This document shows, in pieces, positions 8,890 through 16,712 of a DNA stretch of 64,000 nt. The stretch is from Rhizobium sullae. GTDB lineage: Bacteria; Pseudomonadota; Alphaproteobacteria; Rhizobiales; Rhizobiaceae. The notes under the pieces are model-generated. The model did no database searches. It was given only the letters and a program-made list of their open reading frames with translations, and was not told the origin of the DNA. Made by a program: the position numbers and the translations under genes. How positions within the stretch are numbered: the stretch's first letter is position 1; each line of letters begins with the position of its first letter. The stretch covers positions 143,883-207,882 of the forward strand of contig NZ_FWER01000003.1 in NCBI RefSeq assembly GCF_900169785.1. Direction: 5' to 3'.

Positions 8890-11800
8890 CTACCCCAGGA
8901 GTTCAAATACGAGTTCGTTGATCTCCTGACCCTCCCCGGTCGCTTCGAGATGCGCCCGGATATGCCGTCGTGTAGCCGCGAAATGCAGATCGGGATCGAT
9001 GGGAAATGCCGCGACAATCTCTTCCGCGCTCTTTCCGAGTTCGGAGAGGCGGCGATGCGAGGCAATCTCCGGATCGTATTTCGGAATCGGGACCTCCCAT
9101 ACGTGCTTATGGATATCCCGCTCGTCCTTCCCATAGGACATGAATGGCCGCACCATCTCTGTCGTGACGGGGGCGTTCATGACGGCGCACAGATAGTCAG
9201 CCTCCTCTTCAGTTTCCATTGATGCCCAATAAAGGCCGCTCGCGATGATGGCCCTCGGCTCCTTCACTTTGGCAGCCATCAAGTGCATTCCGGCTCGGTT
9301 GTAGACGATTCGGAGCGGAGGGGTCGGCAGTTGCTTGGACAGTTTTGACTGAAAGTCCAGCTGCTGCATCAGAGTCAGGCGCTCGCTGGATCGATGTTCC
9401 ATCCAAAGCGCTTCGGCGCGCTCCCACCACTGACTGAGGCCGGGGTGAAGATCGATCTGGGACGACGGTAAGATGCCGCTCTTCCGGCAAGGGAGTACGA
9501 CCATCTGCGCCGCGCCTGTCCGGTATGGATAGGCGTTGTCTCCGGTAAAGAATGGGCGGATGAATTCCGTCTCCACCACGCCATTCAGGTCTGGAAGCAG
9601 TTTCCAGGGCTTGTTTTCCTGCACGCTTCTGGACGACTTAATGGCCTTGCGTCCGGCTGGAACGCCGAGCGACGTCGCAGGCTGCTCCTCGACTACGAAG
9701 GCTATCCTCGGAGCGAAGATCGCGCCTTGAGTGAAGGCAGGATCGTATGGCGATTTCGCCAGCTGTCCAATATGCTTGACCTGCCCCGGCTTCCGGCTCA
9801 GGGTCTTGCTGGCCTGCGTCCAGGGCAAATTCGACCCTGACAATCGGCCGCTCCAGATTTCCGCCTCCAACGGCATCTTGCGTCCGGCCCATGTGCCTTC
9901 GCCTTCCTTTGTCTCCCTGGTGTGCTCCTCGCGCCTTCCAAACACCACGGACGCAGCTCGCGGAAAGAAGTGCGGCCGAATACGCCGCAAGTCCCACGAA
10001 GGGTCGAAGGCGATGGCGGCATTACCGGAACCGTCACCGTAGTAGCCGCTCCGGAAGCCTGAGTAGTGCTCCCGGTCGATGGCGGCATTCGGGAGCACCA
10101 GTCCGAACCTGCCCTCGACCTTTAGATAAAGCTCGCAGGCCCTAACGGCGAACAATCCAGACAAGTCTTGATGGGTCGAAAGTTCACCGCCAGCCCACAG
10201 TCCCCGCGCCTCGCTCATCGCGCGGAAAGTGGCCTGCATATCTGACGTCATTTTGCGGTAGGCGAGCCACGGAGGGTTCCCGACCAGAACGTCGACTCGG
10301 TTCTTTGGTCGCGACAACCAGAGCGGTCGGGCAAGGTTTCTGACGTAATAGCCCCAGATGTGGTCACGACCCTCGTCGTGCAGTCGGCACATAGTTTTGA
10401 ACGTCGCCTCGATCGTCGGCTTAAACTTATCTGGTATGGCGAGGCGCTGAAGAACTGCATTCAGTGAGGGCACCGCCGACCCCGGCTTGCGTGTCGAGGC
10501 CTTGTTGGCCATCTCAGTCACGAGGTCGTCGAACCGGGCGGCGTTATCCAAAAGCCCATCGGGGAAGGATAGTTCGTTGCCGAAGAAGTCCTTCTTATCG
10601 TCCGTCCGGATAGTTAGGTTCCCGGCAGCCCACAGATCGGTGTTTTGTTCCTGCCATTGAAGACTGTCGCCAAGATAGACTGGGATGCGAATGGTCCCTC
10701 GATTGGGATCGACCAACCTGTGCCTGCCTATGGCGAGCAAGTAGGTGACACGGGCAAGGGTGACGGCCACCGGATGAAGGTCCATGCCGATAACGTGCTC
10801 CGTTACTCCGTCAATCAACTCTCCCACTGGCATGCCTTTTGCCTCGGCCGCCGCGATGTATGTTCGGATCGCATGGAAGAGAAAGGTTCCAGAGCCACAC
10901 GCCGCGTCCAACACTCGGGAATGAAGGGGGTCGACGACAGTTTCCTGGACGACAATGTCGGCGAGCCAGTCTGGAGTGTAATACTCGCCGAGACGCTGTC
11001 TGGTTTCGGTTCCGATGACGCTCTCATAGAGCACCTTCAGTACGTCCTGTTCAACTTTGCTCCAGTCAAACCGCGCGAGGCGTTTTGCTAGTGTTCTGAC
11101 AAAAACATCTCCTCCCTCGATCTCGACGACCCAATCAAAGAAGTCCGACTCGACCACCCCGTGAATTCCGCTTTCATCAAACTTATCGCCTGCCAAAAGT
11201 GCAGCGGGATTCAGTGATTGTATGGGAAGGCCCAGGACCGCATGAGCAATAGTCTCGGCCGTATTGACGAGGAGCGTATGTTCAACAAACAGCTTGTCCG
11301 TATCTTCGAATGCAGTACCGAGAGCGGATGTTAGAAGCCGTGACCACAGTGTCCGTTTCAGTTGGACAGTCGGGTTATTCTTGTTCTGTTCGTAAAGCGA
11401 CGACATCGTCGCCCAATCCAACTGGTAGGAGCTGCTCCCGGAGCCTAGCCTCATCTCTATATTGCGAGCGGTTGGGGCGATATTCTGCGCGGTAGCGAGT
11501 ACGCCTTCCAACCAGACAGTGAACCTCTCCATGTCGGCTGCTGACGGCTCGACCGTGATCACCGATACCTCTCGCAACTTGCCTTCAACGAGGTCATAGC
11601 AAAGCCATTCTGTGCCGTCAGTCAACAAGCCTACATAGCGAAGGCCGGTTTGGTTCATCCGCAGTTCCACGTAGCCAGCTAGTTGTTCGATGGCGTCAGC
11701 TTTGACCTTTCCCTTTCGCAGATCGCGCTTGATCTCAATGACCGTCGAACCAACCTCGACATCGATGCGCCTGCGGTCTCCGGTCTGCGATTCAAGCGAG

Positions 11801-11928
11801 ACAATCTTGACGTCGTCCTCATCCAGATTGAGCGGGGCGCTCAAAATGAACTGGCGAACGTCAGCCTGAATCTCGGACTCTGTCCGCTTATCGTTGCGCC
11901 TAGCTATTCTGTCGAAGATTTTCAGCAA
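8890..11928 (-). CDS. type IIG-like restriction-modification enzyme (nuclease + N6-adenine methylase)
   Basis: This 1012-residue single-chain protein starts with a PD-(D/E)XK-type nuclease region (D56 and E65-x-K67 in RRIDVEVGSTVIEIKRD), has a helical linker, then an N6-adenine methyltransferase domain with motif I DAACGSGTFL near 341-350 and catalytic NPPW at 551-554, and a C-terminal target-recognition region. Such enzymes methylate host DNA and cut unmodified DNA without a separate restriction gene. The only start after the upstream in-frame stop is TTG, which fits the protein beginning at MLKIFDRIARR. It appears intact. No partner subunit is adjacent. Confidence 0.87.
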   Translation of the reverse strand: MLKIFDRIARRNDKRTESEIQADVRQFILSAPLNLDEDDVKIVSLESQTGDRRRIDVEVGSTVIEIKRDLRKGKVKADAIEQLAGYVELRMNQTGLRYVGLLTDGTEWLCYDLVEGKLREVSVITVEPSAADMERFTVWLEGVLATAQNIAPTARNIEMRLGSGSSSYQLDWATMSSLYEQNKNNPTVQLKRTLWSRLLTSALGTAFEDTDKLFVEHTLLVNTAETIAHAVLGLPIQSLNPAALLAGDKFDESGIHGVVESDFFDWVVEIEGGDVFVRTLAKRLARFDWSKVEQDVLKVLYESVIGTETRQRLGEYYTPDWLADIVVQETVVDPLHSRVLDAACGSGTFLFHAIRTYIAAAEAKGMPVGELIDGVTEHVIGMDLHPVAVTLARVTYLLAIGRHRLVDPNRGTIRIPVYLGDSLQWQEQNTDLWAAGNLTIRTDDKKDFFGNELSFPDGLLDNAARFDDLVTEMANKASTRKPGSAVPSLNAVLQRLAIPDKFKPTIEATFKTMCRLHDEGRDHIWGYYVRNLARPLWLSRPKNRVDVLVGNPPWLAYRKMTSDMQATFRAMSEARGLWAGGELSTHQDLSGLFAVRACELYLKVEGRFGLVLPNAAIDREHYSGFRSGYYGDGSGNAAIAFDPSWDLRRIRPHFFPRAASVVFGRREEHTRETKEGEGTWAGRKMPLEAEIWSGRLSGSNLPWTQASKTLSRKPGQVKHIGQLAKSPYDPAFTQGAIFAPRIAFVVEEQPATSLGVPAGRKAIKSSRSVQENKPWKLLPDLNGVVETEFIRPFFTGDNAYPYRTGAAQMVVLPCRKSGILPSSQIDLHPGLSQWWERAEALWMEHRSSERLTLMQQLDFQSKLSKQLPTPPLRIVYNRAGMHLMAAKVKEPRAIIASGLYWASMETEEEADYLCAVMNAPVTTEMVRPFMSYGKDERDIHKHVWEVPIPKYDPEIASHRRLSELGKSAEEIVAAFPIDPDLHFAATRRHIRAHLEATGEGQEINELVFELLG

Positions 11929-12083
11929 TGCCCGCCCCTATTAAATGCAACTCTTCCGATTCGCGGAGGACCGCCACTCCGGCACGAGTCTTATCCGTCG
12001 TTCAGCCCCGATAGCAACTCATCTTATCCTGACAGGCCGTGGTGCGACCTATTCGCTGCACTGAGTAAGCAACCGCAGTTTGT

Positions 12084-12138
12084 ACACTTTTTACAACTTT
12101 GTCGTTTGCAGCACTTTAAACAATCCTGCGGAAAGTGT
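12084..12138. other. candidate oriT upstream of the MobV gene
   Basis: An inverted repeat ACACTTT (12084-12090) and AAAGTGT (12132-12138) brackets AT-rich sequence with further partial copies (gcactttaaac), within 80 nt of the relaxase start. MobV origins of transfer usually lie directly upstream of mob and carry ACACTTT/AAAGTGT-like hairpin arms, as in the pMV158 family. The nick site cannot be assigned from sequence alone. Confidence 0.4.
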
Positions 12139-12155
12139 TCAACAGCGAGCTTGTC

Positions 12156-13403
12156 ATGGGCTATCAGTTCGCCCACCTCGAAACCTATTCCCGTAAGGCG
12201 GACCCAAAAGGACGAAACGTCGATTTCGTCCTCTCCGAAGCCGCGCGTAATCCAGAAGCGTCTATCCATGTTGCCAATCCGATGCAGCCGACTATCGTTT
12301 ACGGGGTGGAAATTGAAGCGCTCCGCGAGCTGCACGACAATGCCGCGGCGTGCGCTGCGATAGCGGTCAAGGGGGGAAAGGCTCGTAAGATAAGACAAGA
12401 TCAGAAGACCTTGCATACTGTTGTTTGCTCACATCCTTACACAATGGAGGAAGTTCGCGCTGATTCCGCGAAAATGGCGGAAGCGTTGGAATGGGAACGG
12501 CGCACCGTCGAATGGCTTCGCAGCCAATATGGCGACGATTTAAAAAGTGTCATCCGCCATGAAGACGAAGCGCATTTCCATCTCCATGCCTACGTGATTC
12601 CGTTAGACGATCCCGAGTTCAAGGCGGCTCGATTCCACCCCGGGGTTGCAGCGAAACGTGAGGTCACGTCTCTTGGCGCTACAGACGGCGAAGACGGAAA
12701 GACTCTCTCGAAACGAGCTGATGCTGCTTACAAGTCCGCGATGCGCGCTTGGCAAGATTCCTATTATGAGGCTGTCGCCGTGCCGTGTGGTCTAACCCGT
12801 CTGGGCCCCGCTCGCCGACGCCTCAGCCGGGAAGGCTGGCAGCAGGAGAAGACGCAAGCAAAAGCACTGCAGAAGACGATAGCCAGGGCGAAAACGCTGA
12901 AAAAATCCGCCGATTCTCTTATCGATCGGACACAAGCTGAAGCCGCGAGAATTATTGCTGAAGCCAAAGGACAGGCAGCCGCAGCGAAGCAATCGGCTGC
13001 CGCCGCAGTTGCTGCTCAGGACCGCGCAATAAAAGAGCAAGAAGCAGCTCGGTTGGCAATGGCTGAAGTCCAGCGCTATTCCGGCTTTGCGGGGAAGTTG
13101 CGTGCGATTTGGGATGGCCTTCGGAAATCAAAGGTCGCCGAAAAAATCCGTCGCGAGCTTTCCTCAGAGCTAGAGCGCGTCCATAGAGCTCGCGAAGCTG
13201 CCGAACGGCAGCTAGGTGCTGAGCGACGGCGTCGGGCAAAGGCCGATAGCGCGACCTCCGCTATGCGCCGCTCGATCTCTGAAGTTGCGCAGGAGCGTGA
13301 CCATGCACGCTCTCAGCTTCAGCTTGATGATGAGCCGGTACACCCGGCTCCGCCTTTTGCTCCGAAATTTCCTTCAAGGCACCATGGCAAGTCGCGTCGG
13401 TGA
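12156..13403 (+). CDS. MobV-family relaxase
   Basis: The 415-residue protein has an N-terminal relaxase domain with the metal-binding motif HEDEAHFHLH at 135-144 (H135, H140, H142, H144), which matches the HxDE…HxH element of MobV/Pre relaxases. A long alanine/lysine/glutamate-rich coiled coil follows from about 235 to 385. It would nick the element's oriT and lead the strand into a recipient using another element's conjugation machinery. The ATG giving MGYQFAHLETY was chosen because MobV proteins begin at this strand; an upstream in-frame start adds only seven residues. Confidence 0.87.
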   Translation: MGYQFAHLETYSRKADPKGRNVDFVLSEAARNPEASIHVANPMQPTIVYGVEIEALRELHDNAAACAAIAVKGGKARKIRQDQKTLHTVVCSHPYTMEEVRADSAKMAEALEWERRTVEWLRSQYGDDLKSVIRHEDEAHFHLHAYVIPLDDPEFKAARFHPGVAAKREVTSLGATDGEDGKTLSKRADAAYKSAMRAWQDSYYEAVAVPCGLTRLGPARRRLSREGWQQEKTQAKALQKTIARAKTLKKSADSLIDRTQAEAARIIAEAKGQAAAAKQSAAAAVAAQDRAIKEQEAARLAMAEVQRYSGFAGKLRAIWDGLRKSKVAEKIRRELSSELERVHRAREAAERQLGAERRRRAKADSATSAMRRSISEVAQERDHARSQLQLDDEPVHPAPPFAPKFPSRHHGKSRR

Positions 13404-13691
13404 AACCCAACGCCTCAGCGCCTCCTCCGCTTCCTGTCGTGCAAGCGCTGGGGTCTGGGCATGTCCTTGGATGATGGTACCAGCGTCAGCCCCGTCCTTG
13501 TCATCTCTGAAGTCGAGTCTGTCTATGGTGTACGCGACACGCCCTGGCTGCCGCCACTGGACGGCCGTGGGTCTCATTTCCGCGCACTCGATGATGAATG
13601 CGGTGACGCGCTCGGTGACGTGTTTGTAGTCCACTTCGCAATACAACTCGCCGGTCCAATCGAATTTCAACTTACCCTTGCACAAGCTCAT
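13374..13691 (-). CDS. hypothetical protein convergent with mobV
   Basis: The 105-residue protein starts MSLCKGKLKFDWTG after a GGAG site 7 nt upstream; earlier in-frame starts add a sequence without protein character. It is soluble, mixed alpha/beta, with no recognised family. Its 3' end overlaps the last 30 nt of the relaxase gene tail-to-tail, which is compact but not unusual on plasmids. Confidence 0.5.
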   Translation of the reverse strand: MSLCKGKLKFDWTGELYCEVDYKHVTERVTAFIIECAEMRPTAVQWRQPGRVAYTIDRLDFRDDKDGADAGTIIQGHAQTPALARQEAEEALRRWVSPTRLAMVP

Positions 13692-13876
13692 CAAAAACTC
13701 CAACAGCAACGTGAAACACCGTTGTTCATTATTTTCAATAAAAAACGATGTCAATACCGTGAATTTAAATAATAATGTCAACATTACGGACGCAAAATTA
13801 TGAATATCGAGAGAATTTCTATGAACATAAAGTTGCAATGGATTTTTATATTCTTATGTTGCTTTCAATAACAGGA

Positions 13877-13904
13877 CAAGGAATTCCCCCGCGCGAATTC
13901 CTTG
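13877..13904. repeat. perfect 10-bp inverted repeat
   Basis: CAAGGAATTC and GAATTCCTTG are perfectly complementary around an 8-nt CG-rich loop. No T run follows on either strand, so it is not a standard terminator. It sits between the mobilization gene and the att-like site, in an AT-rich segment without genes. A recombination, transfer or protein-binding role is possible but unproven. Confidence 0.6.
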
Positions 13905-13965
13905 CCCGCTAAATCTCTAAAATGTTGACATCATGTACACTGCGCCGTACACATCCGGCAGCTCA

Positions 13966-14406
13966 TTAGTGAGTGTGTCCGCGATTTACAGGGCCGGATC
14001 GCTGCGTGGCAGGCGATTTCGGCGGCGCGCAGCGGGCGGTCCCTCCGGGCCCACCATTTCCGTCTTCGAACGTTGTTTTTGCGTCGTTTTTTCCTCGATA
14101 TGTCTCACCGGCTCGATGAAAGTGGGACATTTTTGCGCGCCACATAGGTTTTGCGGCGCTCGAAACCGGCATCGATGATCCCCTTGGATTGAGCGGCTTC
14201 GTGTAGTGCTGCGCCATCTTGGAATCAGACCAGCCAAAGATCGCCATCAACTGATGTTCGGTCGCGCCGGCCCCGGCGAGGATGGTCGCGGACGCCTTTC
14301 TGAGACCGAGTGGTTTTTCCCGATCGGGAAATTTACAGAAGCAAAAGAGATTGCCATCAATAATTTTCCCGATCGGCAAAATATAGCCTCGAATTTGGCG
14401 GCTCAC
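13966..14406 (-). pseudogene. tyrosine recombinase, C-terminal fragment
   Basis: The central part reads GLRKASATILAGAGATEHQL, then IFGWSDSKMAQHYTK. This is the H-x-x-R box and catalytic-Tyr region of a phage-type integrase (normally HGLRKA…ATEHQLMAI…Y). Everything before this box, including the first catalytic Arg and most of the core, is missing, and the N-terminal stretch (MSRQIRGYILPIGK) is not integrase-like. The tail reads through the tRNA-like site, as happens for integrases beside attachment sites. It may be the end of the same gene as the fragment at 16047-16535. Confidence 0.72.
14038..14056 (+). other. tRNA 3'-end-like sequence, candidate attachment site
   Basis: GGTCCCTCCGGGCCCACCA has the layout of the last part of a tRNA gene: the 3' strand of a T-stem (GTCCCTC), the 3' strand of an acceptor stem (CGGGCCC), discriminator A and encoded CCA. 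The rest of a tRNA is not present. Integrases of islands commonly recombine into tRNA 3' ends and leave such a remnant. It lies inside the tail of the integrase fragment, the usual position of attL or attR. Confidence 0.5.
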
Positions 14407-14700
14407 TGACCGATAAAAACTCGCGTCTGCAAGAGCGACCTCGGAACTTGGCCGAGCTTCAAATGAGCGGTGAATGCAGCTTTATTCTCATTTACCAACC
14501 TCACACATTTCAGATGCTTGGCCAACAAATCCGGCCGTCCTTTCGCGTTCGTTTTTTGATAGCTGCTTTGCTATCTGGCTTGGCGTCTTCGCAAACTGAA
14601 GATCTTTGCATTCCAAAAGCATGACACGGCCATCCGCGCTGAAAGATGCGCCTTCATTTATCGAGGCGGAATTTCCGGTTGGGCGACTTTCAGCAGAAGC
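14403..14700 (-). pseudogene. frameshifted remnant of a nuclease-like protein
   Basis: Reading leftward, one frame gives …FSADGRVMLLECKDLQFAKT… (an ECK triad as in PD-(D/E)XK folds), and a second frame continues as KGRPDLLAKHLKCVRLVNEN… to a TGA. The two fit as one protein broken near a run of six A/T pairs at 14552-14557. There is no start codon: the upper frame opens directly after a TAA. I read this as the decayed C-terminal part of a larger restriction- or defence-like protein. The parent family is not identified. Confidence 0.45.
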
Positions 14701-14890
14701 TTACAAAGAGCGGAAAGCAATCATCGGTCAAACGTAAACGGGGCTGGGGTTCCTACTGGAAAGGCCGAAAGCCGCTTACGGCGTCGCTTTTGGCGCAGCC
14801 ACGAACGATTTTGGCCTGACGATCCCCTTACTTTATTTTGGGTTCCAAATCTGCCACCGCTCTTGATTTCGTCGGTGTCAATGTCTAATT

Positions 14891-14906
14891 TGACTATATA
14901 TGGTCA
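14891..14906. promoter_or_regulatory. near-palindromic operator upstream of phd-vapC
   Basis: TGACTATATATGGTCA is a 16-bp near-perfect palindrome (two mismatched positions) centred about 29 nt before the antitoxin start and overlapping a likely promoter. Phd/YefM-VapC complexes autorepress by binding such palindromes, so this is the probable operator. Confidence 0.6.
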
Positions 14907-14926
14907 CATTCAGATAGGAAGCCGCA

Positions 14927-15181
14927 ATGTCAACAATCAGCGTAGCAGAGGCAAAGGCCGGTTTCGCCGCTCTGGTGGATGAAGCAGCGAACGGCGATTT
15001 CGTCACCATCACACGGCACGGCAAGCCCGCTGCGGTGCTTGTCAGCGTCGAGGCGGCGGAAGCTGCCAAAAAGGCTTTGAAGAAGCCACGGCCGAATTTC
15101 GGGGATTTCCTGATGTCGTATCCCGGCCCCGCCGATCTGGAACGAAACCCCTCGAAAATGAGGGAAATCGACTTTGAATAA
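14927..15181 (+). CDS. Phd/YefM-family antitoxin
   Basis: The 84-residue protein has the Phd/YefM DNA-binding fold at its N-terminus (MSTISVAEAKAGFAALVDEA, then FVTITRHGKPAAVLVS) and a charged, flexible C-terminal tail that would wrap the toxin. It starts after a GGAA ribosome site and overlaps the toxin gene by 8 nt. Function: neutralises the adjacent PIN-domain RNase and, with it, represses its own promoter. The pair lies between two fragments of an integrase. Confidence 0.9.
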   Translation: MSTISVAEAKAGFAALVDEAANGDFVTITRHGKPAAVLVSVEAAEAAKKALKKPRPNFGDFLMSYPGPADLERNPSKMREIDFE

Positions 15182-15626
15182 TGGCCTGCTGTTGGACACT
15201 AACATCATCAGCAAATTCTCGCCTGATAAAAAAGAAAAGCCATCCGACGCGGTGAAAGCGTGGTTCCATGAGCAAGGCGAAGCGGACGCGCTCTATCTGT
15301 CGGCAATAACCATTGCCGAAGTCGAGAAAGGCATGCGCAGCCTTCACAGGCGGGGAGTGATCGAAAGGGCCAAGCGTCTGAATGCATGGCTGGATTTCAT
15401 CTTGGAATCGTTCGGAGATCGTATCTTGAACGTGGACCCCATCGTTGCCCGGATAGCCGGAGCGATGGAGGATATGGCGACAGCTAAAGGCCGTCATCCC
15501 GGCCTCGGTGATGTCATCATAGCCGCAACGGCTAAAGCTTACGGCCTAACCGTAATAACGGAGAACCTAAAACACTTCGTGCCACTCGGTGTGGCGGTCG
15601 ATCTCCCGGCAGTCTTCAAACCCTGA
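15174..15626 (+). CDS. VapC-family PIN-domain toxin
   Basis: The 150-residue PIN-domain RNase has the expected acidic residues: D in LLLDTNIIS near residue 8, E in ITIAEVEKGM near 44-48 and D in LGDVIIAATA near 107. It is likely to cleave tRNA or other RNA when free of its antitoxin. The start is a TTG inside the end of the antitoxin gene; the PIN fold normally begins within a few residues of LLLDTN, which supports it. Intact by length. Confidence 0.9.
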   Translation: MNNGLLLDTNIISKFSPDKKEKPSDAVKAWFHEQGEADALYLSAITIAEVEKGMRSLHRRGVIERAKRLNAWLDFILESFGDRILNVDPIVARIAGAMEDMATAKGRHPGLGDVIIAATAKAYGLTVITENLKHFVPLGVAVDLPAVFKP

Positions 15627-16046
15627 AAACGATAATGGACGAGCGCTGCCGACAAGTTTGTAAATGGCGCTCACAATGCCAAGGTCTCGAAATCGGCCGA
15701 AAAGGGACCCAGGCGGCAATCGGCTAGCCAAGTCCCCGGAGGAAAGGTCCCGAATGCTTTGGTTTGCCCGTGACGAAGGCAAACGTTTGCTGTTCTTTGC
15801 AAGACTCCACGTCCATTCGTCAAGCTTTAGAACGGTTTTTTGACAGTGCTACGGACAGTAAGGCTAAAAAGCTTCTCGACGTACTGGAGTCGGTAAGCGC
15901 TCCCCGATCCGTATCTCAAAGGCATCTCGGAATCTCGCGAGTGATGTCAACGCTTCCGCAGGTACTCCAGAACGTCGATTGGCATTCAAATATTGGTGCC
16001 GCTTTTGCGTGAGCGTCCGGTGAGTGGATTTTGCTGAACGAGCCGG
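15627..16046. other. gap between vapC and integrase fragment; one doubtful small ORF
   Basis: A rightward reading frame (GTG near 15770 to a stop at 16012) would give about 80 residues including RQALERFFDSATDSKAKKLL. It has some protein character but no ribosome site and no family. Otherwise I see no gene, repeat or RNA. The missing central segment of the split integrase is not recognisable here on either strand. Confidence 0.3.
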
Positions 16047-16535
16047 TTAGGCGATGTGACACCCACGCGGCTTGCCGGGCCGAATCCCAATCCAGCCGTC
16101 GCTCAGGTGTTGCCGCCCTAACATGGCAGCATCAGATAGCCGCAGCCCGGTAAACATGAAAATTGCCAGCGCCAGGCGCGCAGTAGTCCCCGGCTGGTGA
16201 CAAGCCTCGTATTGCTCTGTCTCCTCAAGCGTCTATGTGTGAAACCCGTCGCCGGACTTAAGCCGCTTGGTGCCGTTACAGGGATGCGCCTTTGCCTCGC
16301 CAACCTCAATTGCCCCATCGAAAAGAGCGCTGATTGCCTTCACTATTTTGTTGGCCGCGCCGGGGGCATCTATGCGGGTGTCGCGGATCGCAGCCACATG
16401 CTTGCGCTCAAGATGCTCAAAGGGCTTGTCGCCGTGCTTGATGCAGATTGCATCTGGCACTGGATGCATAGCGGCGAGATCATTGCCCATACTCTGACCG
16501 ACCAAGACACAGGCGATGCTTTTCAGGCGGACCAC
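16047..16535 (-). pseudogene. tyrosine recombinase, central fragment with internal stop
   Basis: Residues resembling a phage integrase SAM-like domain (KHGDKPFEHLERKHVAAIRD, PGAANKIVKAI, KRLKSGDGFHT) run to a TAG at 16233-16235 where the family has Trp. The same frame then continues as TLEETEQYEA and ARLALAIFMFTGLRLSDAAM, which contains the first catalytic Arg box (TGLRLSD). The sequence then degenerates and stops at 16047. The N-terminus is lost next to a transposase remnant. It is a dead gene; its missing end matches the fragment at 13966-14406. Confidence 0.78.
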
Positions 16536-16690
16536 TGCTCGGCCAGATCGGGGTCCCGACCGGACAGATCACTGCTGACGACGCCTATGGCGGAAAGCCA
16601 ACCTACGATGCCGTCATCAACCACAGCGCTGCTGCCCATCCGGCGAGGGGTCCCGCACCTGTGGGACACGGACCGCCGCGAACGTCGTCG
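16523..16690 (+). pseudogene. IS5-like transposase remnant
   Basis: An open stretch reads GPLLGQIGVPTGQITADDAY followed by GGKPTYDAVINHSAAAHPAR. It matches the region around the second catalytic Asp of IS5-type transposases (LLdqi…vtaDgAYD…Y). Only about 50 residues survive, with no start and no flanking inverted repeats that I can see. It abuts the integrase fragment and may mark the event that truncated it. Confidence 0.5.
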
Positions 16691-16712
16691 GATTGGAGAT
16701 GAAGAAGGTCCT

